Origin: Pseudomonadota bacterium
GTDB taxonomy: Bacteria; Pseudomonadota; Gammaproteobacteria; QQUJ01
Assembly: GCA_008501635.1 (NCBI GenBank)
Contig: QQUJ01000025.1
Location: 1 to 32,195 of the forward strand
Direction: 5' to 3'
DNA: 32,195 nt
Part shown: positions 15,657 through 23,401 of the stretch, piece by piece
Position numbering within the stretch: position 1 is the first letter of the stretch
How the letters are laid out: the number at the start of each line of letters is the position of its first letter
Made by a program: the position numbers and the translations under genes
The notes under the pieces: model-generated
Seen by the model: the letters and a program-made list of their open reading frames with translations, nothing else
The model's database searches: none
Told to the model about the DNA's origin: nothing

Positions 15657-16793
15657 ATGCCCTATCGATCCGAGTTCCCTCACGAGCAGGGTCTGATCTA
15701 CCTCAATCATGCGGCGGTCGCGCCCTGGCCGCAACGTGCCGCAGATGCAGTGGCACGTTTTGCCGCGGAGAACGCGCACTCGGGCTCATGGAACTACCGG
15801 CGCTGGGAGGCGACGGAACAACAGCTGCGCGAGCGCTTGCAACGGTTGCTCAACGCCGCTTCGTCCGACGACATCGCACTGGTCAAGAACACCTCCGAGG
15901 CGCTCTCCTTCGTCGCCTACGGGCTCGACTGGGCACCCGGCGACAACGTGGTCACTTGCATCGAGGAGTTTCCCTCCAATCGCTGGGTCTGGCAGTCGTT
16001 GGAGCGATTCGGAGTTGAAACCCGGCTGGCGGCGATTACTGAATGTGATGATCCCGAGGCCGCCCTGTTCGGATTGGTCGATGAACGGACGCGCCTGATC
16101 AGCGTCAGCGCCGTGCAGTACGGCACAGGGCTGCGCATGGCGCTGGAACGCATCGGGACCTTCTGCCGCGACAACGAAGTGCTCTTCTGCATCGATGCGA
16201 TCCAGCAATTGGGTGCCCTGCCCTTCGATGTACAACGGTATCAGGCCGATTTCGTGGCCGCCGACGGGCATAAATGGATGCTGGGGCCGGAAGGCATTGG
16301 CGTGTTCTGGGTGCGACCCGATCTGCGTGAGAGGTTGCGACTCACCGAAGTGGGCTGGCACAGCGCCGAGCAGATCGTCGATTACACCCAGATGGAATGG
16401 ACTCTGGCACGCACCGCGAAACGCTTCGAATGCGGCAGCCCCAACATGCTCGGCATTCATGCCCTAAACGCCAGTCTGGAACTCATCGAAGAAATCGGCA
16501 TGCGGGAGATTGCAAACAATATACTTAAGAATACCTCGTTACTTATTGAATTAATTAACAATACAGAAGGCTTTTCTTTACTCACACCGGCTGAAACAGA
16601 TCGTCACGCCGGGATTGTCACCTTCGGTCACCGCGAACTCTCGCCGCGGCGTCTCTGTGCACAGCTCAAGGAGCGGCGGGTGCTGTGCGCACCGCGCGGG
16701 GGTGGCGTGCGCTTCTCGCCGCACTTTTACACGTCGGTATCCGAGCTGCGCCAGGCATGGTCTTTCGTTCAGGAACTGGCCAAGGCGGTATGA
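15657..16793 (+). CDS. Class V PLP-dependent aminotransferase family protein
   Basis: 378 residues with the class V fold type I pattern. The N-terminal IYLNHAAVAPWP is typical, VKNTSEALSFVAYGLDW binds PLP phosphate, and D-A-I-Q-Q follows a VLF strand. The Schiff-base lysine is K206 in ADGHKWMLGPEG. Relatives include cysteine desulfurase-like and isopenicillin N epimerase-like enzymes, and I cannot choose the substrate. The family's cysteine desulfurase active-site Cys loop is not evident, so it is probably not a sulfur donor. It is followed after 13 bp by a zinc-ribbon gene. The segment around 16510-16580 is AT-richer than its surroundings. Confidence 0.85.
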   Translation: MPYRSEFPHEQGLIYLNHAAVAPWPQRAADAVARFAAENAHSGSWNYRRWEATEQQLRERLQRLLNAASSDDIALVKNTSEALSFVAYGLDWAPGDNVVTCIEEFPSNRWVWQSLERFGVETRLAAITECDDPEAALFGLVDERTRLISVSAVQYGTGLRMALERIGTFCRDNEVLFCIDAIQQLGALPFDVQRYQADFVAADGHKWMLGPEGIGVFWVRPDLRERLRLTEVGWHSAEQIVDYTQMEWTLARTAKRFECGSPNMLGIHALNASLELIEEIGMREIANNILKNTSLLIELINNTEGFSLLTPAETDRHAGIVTFGHRELSPRRLCAQLKERRVLCAPRGGGVRFSPHFYTSVSELRQAWSFVQELAKAV

Positions 16794-16806
16794 GTGGGAG
16801 TAGCCG

Positions 16807-16998
16807 ATGAGTGACTACCCCTGCCCTGCCTGCGGCAGCCGGTTCAGCACGCCAATGGAGCAATGCCCCAGGTGCGGGGTCATGATGTCAGGATTACCGG
16901 AATCCCGTGATCCGACTGGAACACAGCGCAAGTTTCTGATCGTATTCGTAGCGATTGTGGCGATCTGCGCTCTCGCGATCATCCTGCTGCCGCGGTAG
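16807..16998 (+). CDS. Small zinc-ribbon membrane protein
   Basis: 63 residues. The N-terminal zinc ribbon uses C6, C9, C20 and C23 (CPAC and CPRC), and a single hydrophobic helix at about 43-60 (FLIVFVAIVAICALAIILL) anchors the C-terminus. GGGAG lies 7 nt before the ATG. It begins 13 bp after the aminotransferase stop, so it is probably co-transcribed. Function unknown. It converges with moaE across only 17 bp. Confidence 0.7.
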   Translation: MSDYPCPACGSRFSTPMEQCPRCGVMMSGLPESRDPTGTQRKFLIVFVAIVAICALAIILLPR

Positions 16999-17015
16999 AC
17001 GGGCGCGCAGGGTGA

Positions 17016-17453
17016 TCAGGCGGGCGTATTGTGCTCCACCCAACGTTCCCCGCTGTCGAGATACTCTTTTTTCCAGAACGGTGCGCGGGATTTCAACTCC
17101 TCGATCAGGTAACGGCAGGTGGCGAACGCCTCGCCGCGATGGGCCGACCAGGCGGCGACCAGCACGATGGGGTCGTTCGGCTGCATCTCGCCGACGCGGT
17201 GGATGATCAGGGTATCGATGACCCCCCAGCGCTCGTGCGCCTCCTGCGAAATCTGCTCCAGATGCCTGCGGGTCATGTCGGGATAGTGCTCGAGCGTCAT
17301 CCGTTGAACCGCATCACCTTCGTTGAGATCGCGCATGGTGCCGATGAACAGCGCGGTTGCACCGAAGCTTCCGTGCTCAGCCTGCATCGCCTCCTGATGC
17401 TCTCGCACCGCCTCCAGCGGATCAAAGGGTGTATCGAGAATTTCGACTCGCAT
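17016..17453 (-). CDS. moaE: MoaE, molybdopterin synthase large subunit
   Basis: 145 residues against 150 in E. coli. It carries the family pattern: FGATALFIGTMRD, LEHYPDM, IIHRVGEMQPND, VAAWSAHRGEAF and the active-site SRAPFWKKEYL with its Lys residues. With MoaD it transfers sulfur to cyclic pyranopterin monophosphate to make molybdopterin. The ATG at 17453 has a GGTGAGG ribosome-binding site that overlaps the MoaD stop; a GTG at 17468 overlapping that stop (GTGA) is an alternative start. Being last in the FDH operon, it supplies cofactor for the enzyme made upstream. Confidence 0.93.
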   Translation of the reverse strand: MRVEILDTPFDPLEAVREHQEAMQAEHGSFGATALFIGTMRDLNEGDAVQRMTLEHYPDMTRRHLEQISQEAHERWGVIDTLIIHRVGEMQPNDPIVLVAAWSAHRGEAFATCRYLIEELKSRAPFWKKEYLDSGERWVEHNTPA

Positions 17454-17464
17454 TGCTGACAGCC

Positions 17465-17698
17465 TCACCCACCGGTAACGGGCGGGAAGAACGCCACCTC
17501 ATCGCCGTCCTTGACGGGGTGGTCCAGTTCCGCATGTTCATGGTTGACGGCCGCCAGCAGATTTCCCGGCGCCATCTGACCCCGCGCGGCACGGTTCCAT
17601 ACATCCAGCACTGTGGATACCGTGCTGGCATCGATGCTCTCCTCACTGCGACCGACCCGCTCGCGCAGGCTGGCGAAGTACTTCACATGAATCGGCAT
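17465..17698 (-). CDS. moaD: MoaD, molybdopterin synthase sulfur-carrier subunit
   Basis: 77 residues, ubiquitin fold, ending in the essential Gly-Gly (FFPPVTGG) that is converted to a thiocarboxylate. The order PIHVKYFASLRERVG, NHEHAELDHPVKDGDEVAFFPP is typical. The ATG at 17698 is preferred; an ATG at 17707 in the same frame is also possible. The longer open frame upstream runs through a hairpin and is not coding. It sits 117 bp after fdhC and directly before moaE. Confidence 0.9.
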   Translation of the reverse strand: MPIHVKYFASLRERVGRSEESIDASTVSTVLDVWNRAARGQMAPGNLLAAVNHEHAELDHPVKDGDEVAFFPPVTGG

Positions 17699-17754
17699 GC
17701 TGGACATCCCGGGACCGTCTTGGATCGAGGCGTATAGGGTAGCAACCCGGAATG

Positions 17755-17784
17755 GCAAAGGACAGCCTGGAATCTGTCCTTTGC
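17755..17784. terminator. Perfect 11-bp hairpin between fdhC and moaD
   Basis: GCAAAGGACAG (17755-17765) and CTGTCCTTTGC (17774-17784) pair exactly around an 8-nt loop. In the minus-strand transcript the hairpin falls between the fdhC stop and the moaD start. No T run follows, so it is not a typical intrinsic terminator. It could be an mRNA-stabilising, processing or attenuating structure that lowers moaDE expression relative to fdh. Confidence 0.6.
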
Positions 17785-17815
17785 AGTGCATGCATCGTAT
17801 CTAATACTATTTATT

Positions 17816-18868
17816 TCATAGGGTTGCCGGCTTATCTGAAGGTGAAATATCAGGTATTTTCTCCGCCGCCGCGCCCTTCCCTTCCACCACCTCCTGGTAC
17901 CAGAGATCATGGTGCTGCTTGGCCCATTCCACGTCCACGTGGCCGTAGACCATCCCTTCCAGTGCACCCTCGGTTCCCAGTGTCGCGATGTAGACATGCC
18001 CTAGAAACACGGCCATCAGCGTCAGTGCGAACAGCGTGTGGAGGATATGCGTCAGCTGCATCGTCCCGCGGGTTTGCCCGAAATTGGGGAAATCGAGGAT
18101 CAGGCCGGAGATGCTGACCCCCAACCCGCCGAACACGACCAGCCAGAACCACAGCTTCTCACCCGCGTTGAGGTATTCAGCGGAGGGATGCGCCTTGGTC
18201 AGGATGCCGCCGCCCTTGGCCAGCCACACGGCGTCGATCTTTTTGAAGCGGTTGTGCGGCAGCCATTTGACGATCATCAGAACCAGCCCGGCGACAAACA
18301 GCGGGCCGCCGTAGTTGTGCAGCGTTTTTGCCAATGCACCCCAGGCAGCAAAGCTGGCCCTGTCCATGATGGGCAGCAGCAGTTCCTTGCCATAGAGGAA
18401 ACTGAGGCCAGTGAGTGCCAGCACGACAAACAGGATGGCCACGAACCAATGAATGACCCGATCCGGTGCCGTCCAACGCTCGATGGTCTTGCCGGAGAAA
18501 CCGTTGTCGACCCGAATGCGCCCGCGAATCAAAAAGAGCAGTCCAATGCCCAATGCAGCCAATGCCAGCGCCCACCGACCAAAGGCGGCGACCGGACCAT
18601 TGCGCGTCTGACGCCAATCCTCGCCGCTGCTATTGATCAGATTGCCATGCTCGGCATCAGGGCTGTTGGTAATCCCGGATACCCCCTGACGCACATCGCG
18701 CCATAGGGCAGCGCCCGGGATCTGCTCCGACGCCTCGTTACGCGATTGCGCCGCGTAGGCCGCTTCGCTAGAGGCACCGGCGAACAACAGCAGCGTTAAC
18801 GCCATCAGAACCAACGCGCCGACACACGCGCCGCCCCGCCTCGACCTACCTAACAGCCGTCGCAGCAT
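17816..18868 (-). CDS. fdhC: Formate dehydrogenase cytochrome b (gamma) subunit
   Basis: 350-residue membrane subunit that takes electrons from the FdhB clusters and passes them to quinone through b hemes. A signal-peptide-like N-terminus (to about residue 40) is followed by about five further hydrophobic segments. Candidate heme ligands are H140 (DRVIHWF), H184 (LHNYGG), H274/H277 (THILHTLF) and H291 (GHVYIA), matching the FdnI-like di-heme cytochrome b family. Residues 41-90 before the first core helix are a soluble extension. The C-terminal tail is cytoplasmic or periplasmic and charged. It lies 83 bp after fdhB in the same operon. Confidence 0.9.
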   Translation of the reverse strand: MLRRLLGRSRRGGACVGALVLMALTLLLFAGASSEAAYAAQSRNEASEQIPGAALWRDVRQGVSGITNSPDAEHGNLINSSGEDWRQTRNGPVAAFGRWALALAALGIGLLFLIRGRIRVDNGFSGKTIERWTAPDRVIHWFVAILFVVLALTGLSFLYGKELLLPIMDRASFAAWGALAKTLHNYGGPLFVAGLVLMIVKWLPHNRFKKIDAVWLAKGGGILTKAHPSAEYLNAGEKLWFWLVVFGGLGVSISGLILDFPNFGQTRGTMQLTHILHTLFALTLMAVFLGHVYIATLGTEGALEGMVYGHVDVEWAKQHHDLWYQEVVEGKGAAAEKIPDISPSDKPATL

Positions 18869-18951
18869 GATTCGATTCCTTCACAATGCCCGGTGGGTGA
18901 AAGGGCCGACAAACCTCTCACCAAGTCGCCGACCCCCACCCGTCGATTGCC

Positions 18952-19557
18952 CTAAGGCGTAGTCTTTGCCCGGCGAGTGCGTCGACGACCACCGCCGTAG
19001 GCAAGATCCGACCCCCAGGCACCACCGGCGGAGCCGCGATAAACGACCCGCTCGCGATAGATGTTGGAGACATCATCGGCGTCGCCGGCGATGAGCGCCT
19101 TGGTCGAGCACATCTCAGCACACAGCGGCAGCTTGCCCTCGGAGAGGCGATCGCGTCCGTACTTGCGCTCGTCGTCGGTGGGGCCGCCGGCGCAGAAGGT
19201 GCACTTGTCCATCTTGCCGCGCGAACCGAAAGCCGACTGCGCCGGGAACTGCGGTGCGCCAAACGGACAGGCAAACAGGCAGTAGCCACAGCCGATGCAG
19301 CGATCTTTGTCGTGCAGCACCACACCGTCTTCGGTCTGGTAGATGACATCGACCGGACAGACGGCAATGCACGGTGCGTCGGAACAGTGCATGCAGGCTA
19401 CTGAGATTGAACGCTCGCCGGGTTCACCGTCGTTAATGGTCACTACGCGCCGCCGGTTGATACCCCAGGGGATCTCGTGCTCGTTCTTGCAGGCGGTCAC
19501 GCAACCGTTGCACTCGATGCAGCGCTCTGCATCCATCATGAATTTCATACGCGCCAT
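18952..19557 (-). CDS. fdhB: Formate dehydrogenase iron-sulfur (beta) subunit
   Basis: 201 residues carrying four 4Fe-4S clusters for electron transfer from FdhA to the cytochrome. The first motif is C13, C16, C19, C23 (CIECNGCVTACKNEHEIPWG), then CMHCSDAPCIAVCP, CIGCGYCLFACPFG and CTFC with a late CAEMC. Unlike E. coli FdnH (about 294 residues) it has no C-terminal membrane helix, as in the shorter FdhB of epsilon- and other proteobacteria. It has no Tat signal and should ride with FdhA. The start at 19557 has AGGAGA 7 nt upstream. It begins 14 bp after fdhA. Confidence 0.92.
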   Translation of the reverse strand: MARMKFMMDAERCIECNGCVTACKNEHEIPWGINRRRVVTINDGEPGERSISVACMHCSDAPCIAVCPVDVIYQTEDGVVLHDKDRCIGCGYCLFACPFGAPQFPAQSAFGSRGKMDKCTFCAGGPTDDERKYGRDRLSEGKLPLCAEMCSTKALIAGDADDVSNIYRERVVYRGSAGGAWGSDLAYGGGRRRTRRAKTTP

Positions 19558-19571
19558 TTCATATTCTCCTG

Positions 19572-22490
19572 TCAGGCGGCCTTGATCCGGCACAGTGAGC
19601 ATTTGGTCTCCTGCATCTGGGTCACCGAGTCGTACCCGTAGGTGAGCACCGTGTTGGCAGCTTCACCCAGGATGTAAGGATCGGCGCCCTGCGGATACTT
19701 GCTGCGCAGATCTTTGCCCTGGAAATGGCCGGCGAAGTGGAAGGGCAGGAAGACCACCCCAGCCGCCACGCGCCGCGTGATCATCGCCTTGACTTTGATC
19801 CTTGCCCCTTCCGGACCCTCAACCCAGATATCGGCGCCTTCGCGAATTCCGGCGTTGTTGGCATCGAGCGGATTGATCTCAGCGAACATCTCGCGCTGAA
19901 GCTCGGCCAGCCACGGGTTAGAGCGGCTCTCATCCCCACCACCCTCGTACTCCACCAGACGCCCACTGGTCAGAATCAGCGGATAGTCGTTGGAGAAGTC
20001 CTTGGCCTGGATGGAGGCATAGAGCGTCGGCAAACGATAGTGCGATTTGCGATCCTCGTAGGTCGGATACCTGGCCACCAGATCGCGTCGCGACGTATAG
20101 AGCGGTTCGCGGTGGATCGGTACCGGATCGGGGAAGGTCCAGACGATGGCGCGGGCCCGGGCATTGCCGAAGGGGGCGCAGCCGTGTTTGATGGAGACGC
20201 GCTGGATGCCGCCGGAGAGGTCGGTCTTCCAGTTCTTGCCTTCAGCGGCCGTCTGTTCCTCAGCGGTGAGATCGTTCCACCAGCCGAGTTTCTTCAGCAG
20301 ATCCGCCGTGAACTCGGGGTGGCCATCCTTGATTTCGTTGCCCACCGGGTACGAGCCATCGGCCAGCAGGCTGACGCCGTTGCGCTCGACCCCGAAGCGG
20401 GCGCGGAAGTTCAGACCGCCGCGCGCCACCGACTTGCTCGTGTCGTAGAGGATCGGAGTACCGGGGTGCTTCATCTCCGCCGTGCCCCAACACGGCCAGG
20501 GCAGCCCGTAGTAGTCGCCGTTGGCGGGACCGCCTTCGGCCAGCAGCGAAGTCGTGTTGAAGGTGTGCCAGTTTTGTTGGTGCATCTTCAAGCGCTCCGG
20601 ACTCTGACCGGTATAGCCGATGGTCCACATACCCTTGTTGAACTCGCGGGTGATGTCCTCGATCAATGGCTCGTCGTCGTTGACCGCAATGTGTTTGCAC
20701 AACTCCTTGTCGAAGCCGAGCTTCTTGGCGAATTTGTACATGATGGTTTGATCGGGCAGCGACTCGAACAGCGGTTCGATCACCTTGTCACGCCACTGCA
20801 GCGCGCGGTTCGAGGCCGTTACCGAACCGTAGGTTTCGAACTGGGTCGACGCCGGCAGCAGGTAGACGCCATCCGTGCGGTCGTGCATGACGGCAGACGC
20901 CGTGGGATAGGGATCGATGATGACCAACAGATCCAGTTTCTCCATCGCCTTTTTCATGTCCACGCCACGGGTCTGCGAGTTGGGTGCATGTCCCCAGAAC
21001 ACCATCGCGCGCAGATTGTCGCGTTGTGCGATGTTGGTCTTGTCTTCCAGCACGCCGTCGATCCACCGCGACACCGGAATACCGCTCGCGTTCATGTTGG
21101 CAAGCGGCTTCTTGTCACCGGCTCCGCTGCTGTCTTCGTCGCCAAAGAACTCGCCGGGTTTCTCTTCCTTGTCGAAGCGCGCCTTGAGCCACTCGAAATC
21201 CACGTCCCAGACACGCGCCCAGTGCTTCCAGGCGCCTTCCGCCAGACCGTAGTAGCCGGGCAGCGAGTGCGACAGCACGCACATGTCGGTAGCACCCTGC
21301 ACGTTGTCGTGACCACGGAAGATGTTGGTGCCACCACCTGCCACACCCATATTGCCAAGGGCCAGCTGCAGGATGCAGTAGGCGCGGGTGTTGTTGTTGC
21401 CGGTGGTGTGCTGGGTACCACCCATGCACCAGATGACGGTGCCGGGTCGGTTGTCGGCCAGCGTCTTGGCGACACGGCGCATCTGTTCACCGGAAACACC
21501 GGTGACGCTCTCCACCTCGTCTGGCGTCCATTTCTTGACCTCTTTGCGCACCTCATCGAGACCGTAGACACGCTGAGCGATGAAGTTCCTGTCCTCCCAG
21601 CCGTTCTCGAAGATGTGCCACAGCAGCCCGTTGATGTAGGCCACATCGGTACCGGGGCGGATGCGCACATACTCGGTGGATTTGGCCGCCGTGCGGCTGA
21701 AGCGCGGATCGACGCAGATGATCGGCGCATTGTTGCGCTCCTTGGCCCGCAGAATATGCTGCATGGCGACCGGATGCGCCTCGGCGGGATTGGAGCCGAT
21801 GAGGATAATCGCGCGCGAGTTGTGCAGGTCGTTGAACGAGTTGGTCATCGCACCGTAGCCCCAGGTGTTGGCGACACCGGCTACCGTGGTGGAGTGACAG
21901 ATACGCGCCTGGTGATCCACGTTGTTCGAGCCCCAGAGGGCGGCGAACTTGCGGAACAGATAGGACTGCTCGTTGCTGTACTTGGCCGAACCCAACCAGT
22001 AGACCGAATCGGGACCGGACTGCTCGCGAATCTGCAGCATCTGATCGCCGATATCGCCAATGGCCTGATCCCAGCTCACCTTCTGCCACTTCCCGCCGAC
22101 CAGCTTCATCGGATATTTCAGTCGACGCTCGCCCATGCCGTGCTCGCGCACCGCGGCGCCTTTCGCACAATGTCCGCCCAGGCTGAAGGGGTGATCGAAG
22201 GCCGGTTCCTGGCCGGTCCAGACGCCGTTCTGCACCTCGGCATAGATGCCGCACCCGACCGAACAGTGGGTGCAGATCGAACGTCTTATCTCGACTTTTC
22301 CTGATTGGGTGGCCGTGGCAGCCTGCGCCTTGCGCATCATGCCGGGCGTGAAGAGCCCCGCAGCGATACCACCACCTGCCACGGCGCCCGAGGCGCGCAG
22401 GAAATTGCGGCGTGTGAGCCCCGTCCGGGCCGACTGTGCATGTACCGACTGCTGACCGGAGGCGTCGCTGTATTTTTTCACCAGCTTCAT
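19572..22490 (-). CDS. fdhA: Formate dehydrogenase catalytic (alpha) subunit, Tat-exported
   Basis: 972 residues. Oxidises formate to CO2 at a bis-molybdopterin guanine dinucleotide Mo or W site. A twin-arginine signal (TRRNFLR, 26-32) sends it folded to the periplasm. A 4Fe-4S cluster is bound by C73, C76, C80 and C108. C198 in RICHSTTVAG is the metal ligand, so this is the Cys form, not selenocysteine; the frame has no internal TGA. GSNPAEAHPVAMQHI and the C-terminal dinucleotide-binding region (PLILTSGRLVEYEGGG, ANTVLTYG) are typical. The last residues hold an unusual CSLC. It is the core of the operon. Confidence 0.95.
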   Translation of the reverse strand: MKLVKKYSDASGQQSVHAQSARTGLTRRNFLRASGAVAGGGIAAGLFTPGMMRKAQAATATQSGKVEIRRSICTHCSVGCGIYAEVQNGVWTGQEPAFDHPFSLGGHCAKGAAVREHGMGERRLKYPMKLVGGKWQKVSWDQAIGDIGDQMLQIREQSGPDSVYWLGSAKYSNEQSYLFRKFAALWGSNNVDHQARICHSTTVAGVANTWGYGAMTNSFNDLHNSRAIILIGSNPAEAHPVAMQHILRAKERNNAPIICVDPRFSRTAAKSTEYVRIRPGTDVAYINGLLWHIFENGWEDRNFIAQRVYGLDEVRKEVKKWTPDEVESVTGVSGEQMRRVAKTLADNRPGTVIWCMGGTQHTTGNNNTRAYCILQLALGNMGVAGGGTNIFRGHDNVQGATDMCVLSHSLPGYYGLAEGAWKHWARVWDVDFEWLKARFDKEEKPGEFFGDEDSSGAGDKKPLANMNASGIPVSRWIDGVLEDKTNIAQRDNLRAMVFWGHAPNSQTRGVDMKKAMEKLDLLVIIDPYPTASAVMHDRTDGVYLLPASTQFETYGSVTASNRALQWRDKVIEPLFESLPDQTIMYKFAKKLGFDKELCKHIAVNDDEPLIEDITREFNKGMWTIGYTGQSPERLKMHQQNWHTFNTTSLLAEGGPANGDYYGLPWPCWGTAEMKHPGTPILYDTSKSVARGGLNFRARFGVERNGVSLLADGSYPVGNEIKDGHPEFTADLLKKLGWWNDLTAEEQTAAEGKNWKTDLSGGIQRVSIKHGCAPFGNARARAIVWTFPDPVPIHREPLYTSRRDLVARYPTYEDRKSHYRLPTLYASIQAKDFSNDYPLILTSGRLVEYEGGGDESRSNPWLAELQREMFAEINPLDANNAGIREGADIWVEGPEGARIKVKAMITRRVAAGVVFLPFHFAGHFQGKDLRSKYPQGADPYILGEAANTVLTYGYDSVTQMQETKCSLCRIKAA

Positions 22491-22547
22491 GGTCTGTTCC
22501 TCGTGGTTTCTGAATCTGAAACGTTGCGACCGGCTATCCGGCCATTC

Positions 22548-22748
22548 TCAGCTGCGTGCCGATTTGTAATACGCCCGGATGTGCGCAGTGGCGCGATATC
22601 CTTTTGCTTTGGGGCTCTCCTTCGCGGACTCGGTTGCGGCGATCGATTCGCCACTCAGGGCGACAGCGGCAGCAGCCGCGGCGCCGGCGGTCACGCTTCC
22701 CTTCAGGAACGCACGACGCGTTACACCTTCTCGCTCTCTTTTGCTCAT
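22548..22748 (-). CDS. Small Tat-signal protein of formate dehydrogenase loci
   Basis: 66 residues. A twin-arginine signal (TRRAFLKGSVTAGAAAAAAV) is followed by a short mature part (KAKGYRATAHIRAYYKSARS). It matches the recognised small 'formate dehydrogenase region TAT target' type, which always sits next to fdhA. The role is unknown; a periplasmic assembly or stability factor is plausible. The ATG at 22748 has GGAG about 7 nt upstream; the in-frame ATG at 22778 is rejected because it would overlap the TorD-like stop and bury the Tat motif. Confidence 0.82.
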   Translation of the reverse strand: MSKREREGVTRRAFLKGSVTAGAAAAAAVALSGESIAATESAKESPKAKGYRATAHIRAYYKSARS

Positions 22749-22777
22749 CTCGTCTCTCCGTTTACCAAGTAATGACA

Positions 22778-23383
22778 TTAATTAACTGCTTCAAGATATT
22801 GTTTTTCTGACTTAATTAACCGTTCTCCAAACTCTCCGACAACGCGATAAAAATCCCCAGCCGCCTCGGCTTTCTGCAGATCCCTGAAAAACCGCTGCGC
22901 CCACGGCAGCAGGTAGCGCGTGAAGAAATCCCCCTGAACCGCCCGCCCGTCGGGTCCTTCCGCCACCAGGTGACTCATGACCTCGCACAAGGCCGCCATA
23001 TGGTCCTCGGGTTCGTGCACGCCTTCCCGGCGCTCGAATCCCAATGTCTCCAGGGTCTGACGGAGACGCGATAGAGACTTGTCCATCACAAAGCCGCTCA
23101 GATACCACGACGCATAGGGGACGATCTCCCCGCGGCCGATGCCGATGAAGAGTCTGGTATAGGCGTCCTGCAAGGTGGGGAGATCGGTTGTTTTCGCCAA
23201 TGCCGCCAACTCCGCCACCGCCGGCGCCAGTGGATCGGCAGCGGCCTCCACCTCCAGTGCGCCCAGTGCGCCCAGCAGTGCCTGGTCGGGCAACTGACCC
23301 AGCAGAGTGCCCAGCAGGCCGTAGAGGTCGGCGCGTTGCTGTTGCGTTTCGTCATCGGTATAGGCTTCGGCAAGTGCTGGCAT
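22778..23383 (-). CDS. TorD/DmsD-family chaperone for formate dehydrogenase
   Basis: 201-residue all-helical cytosolic protein of the TorD family of Tat proofreading chaperones. The signature EPEDH at 124-128 precedes the C-terminal helices, and the LFIGIGRGEIVPYASWYLSG stretch matches relatives. It should bind the FdhA Tat signal and hold the apo-enzyme until cofactor is inserted. The start at 23383 has GAGGAG about 8 nt upstream. It lies 18 bp after the ferredoxin-like gene and 29 bp before the small Tat protein. Confidence 0.9.
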   Translation of the reverse strand: MPALAEAYTDDETQQQRADLYGLLGTLLGQLPDQALLGALGALEVEAAADPLAPAVAELAALAKTTDLPTLQDAYTRLFIGIGRGEIVPYASWYLSGFVMDKSLSRLRQTLETLGFERREGVHEPEDHMAALCEVMSHLVAEGPDGRAVQGDFFTRYLLPWAQRFFRDLQKAEAAGDFYRVVGEFGERLIKSEKQYLEAVN

Positions 23384-23401
23384 CGATCTATCTCCTCAAC
23401 T

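Noticed and set aside
19725-22304. 859-codon open frame antisense to fdhA
   Set aside because: fdhA has complete catalytic motifs on the other strand; the antisense product matches nothing and is His/Arg/Gly-rich.
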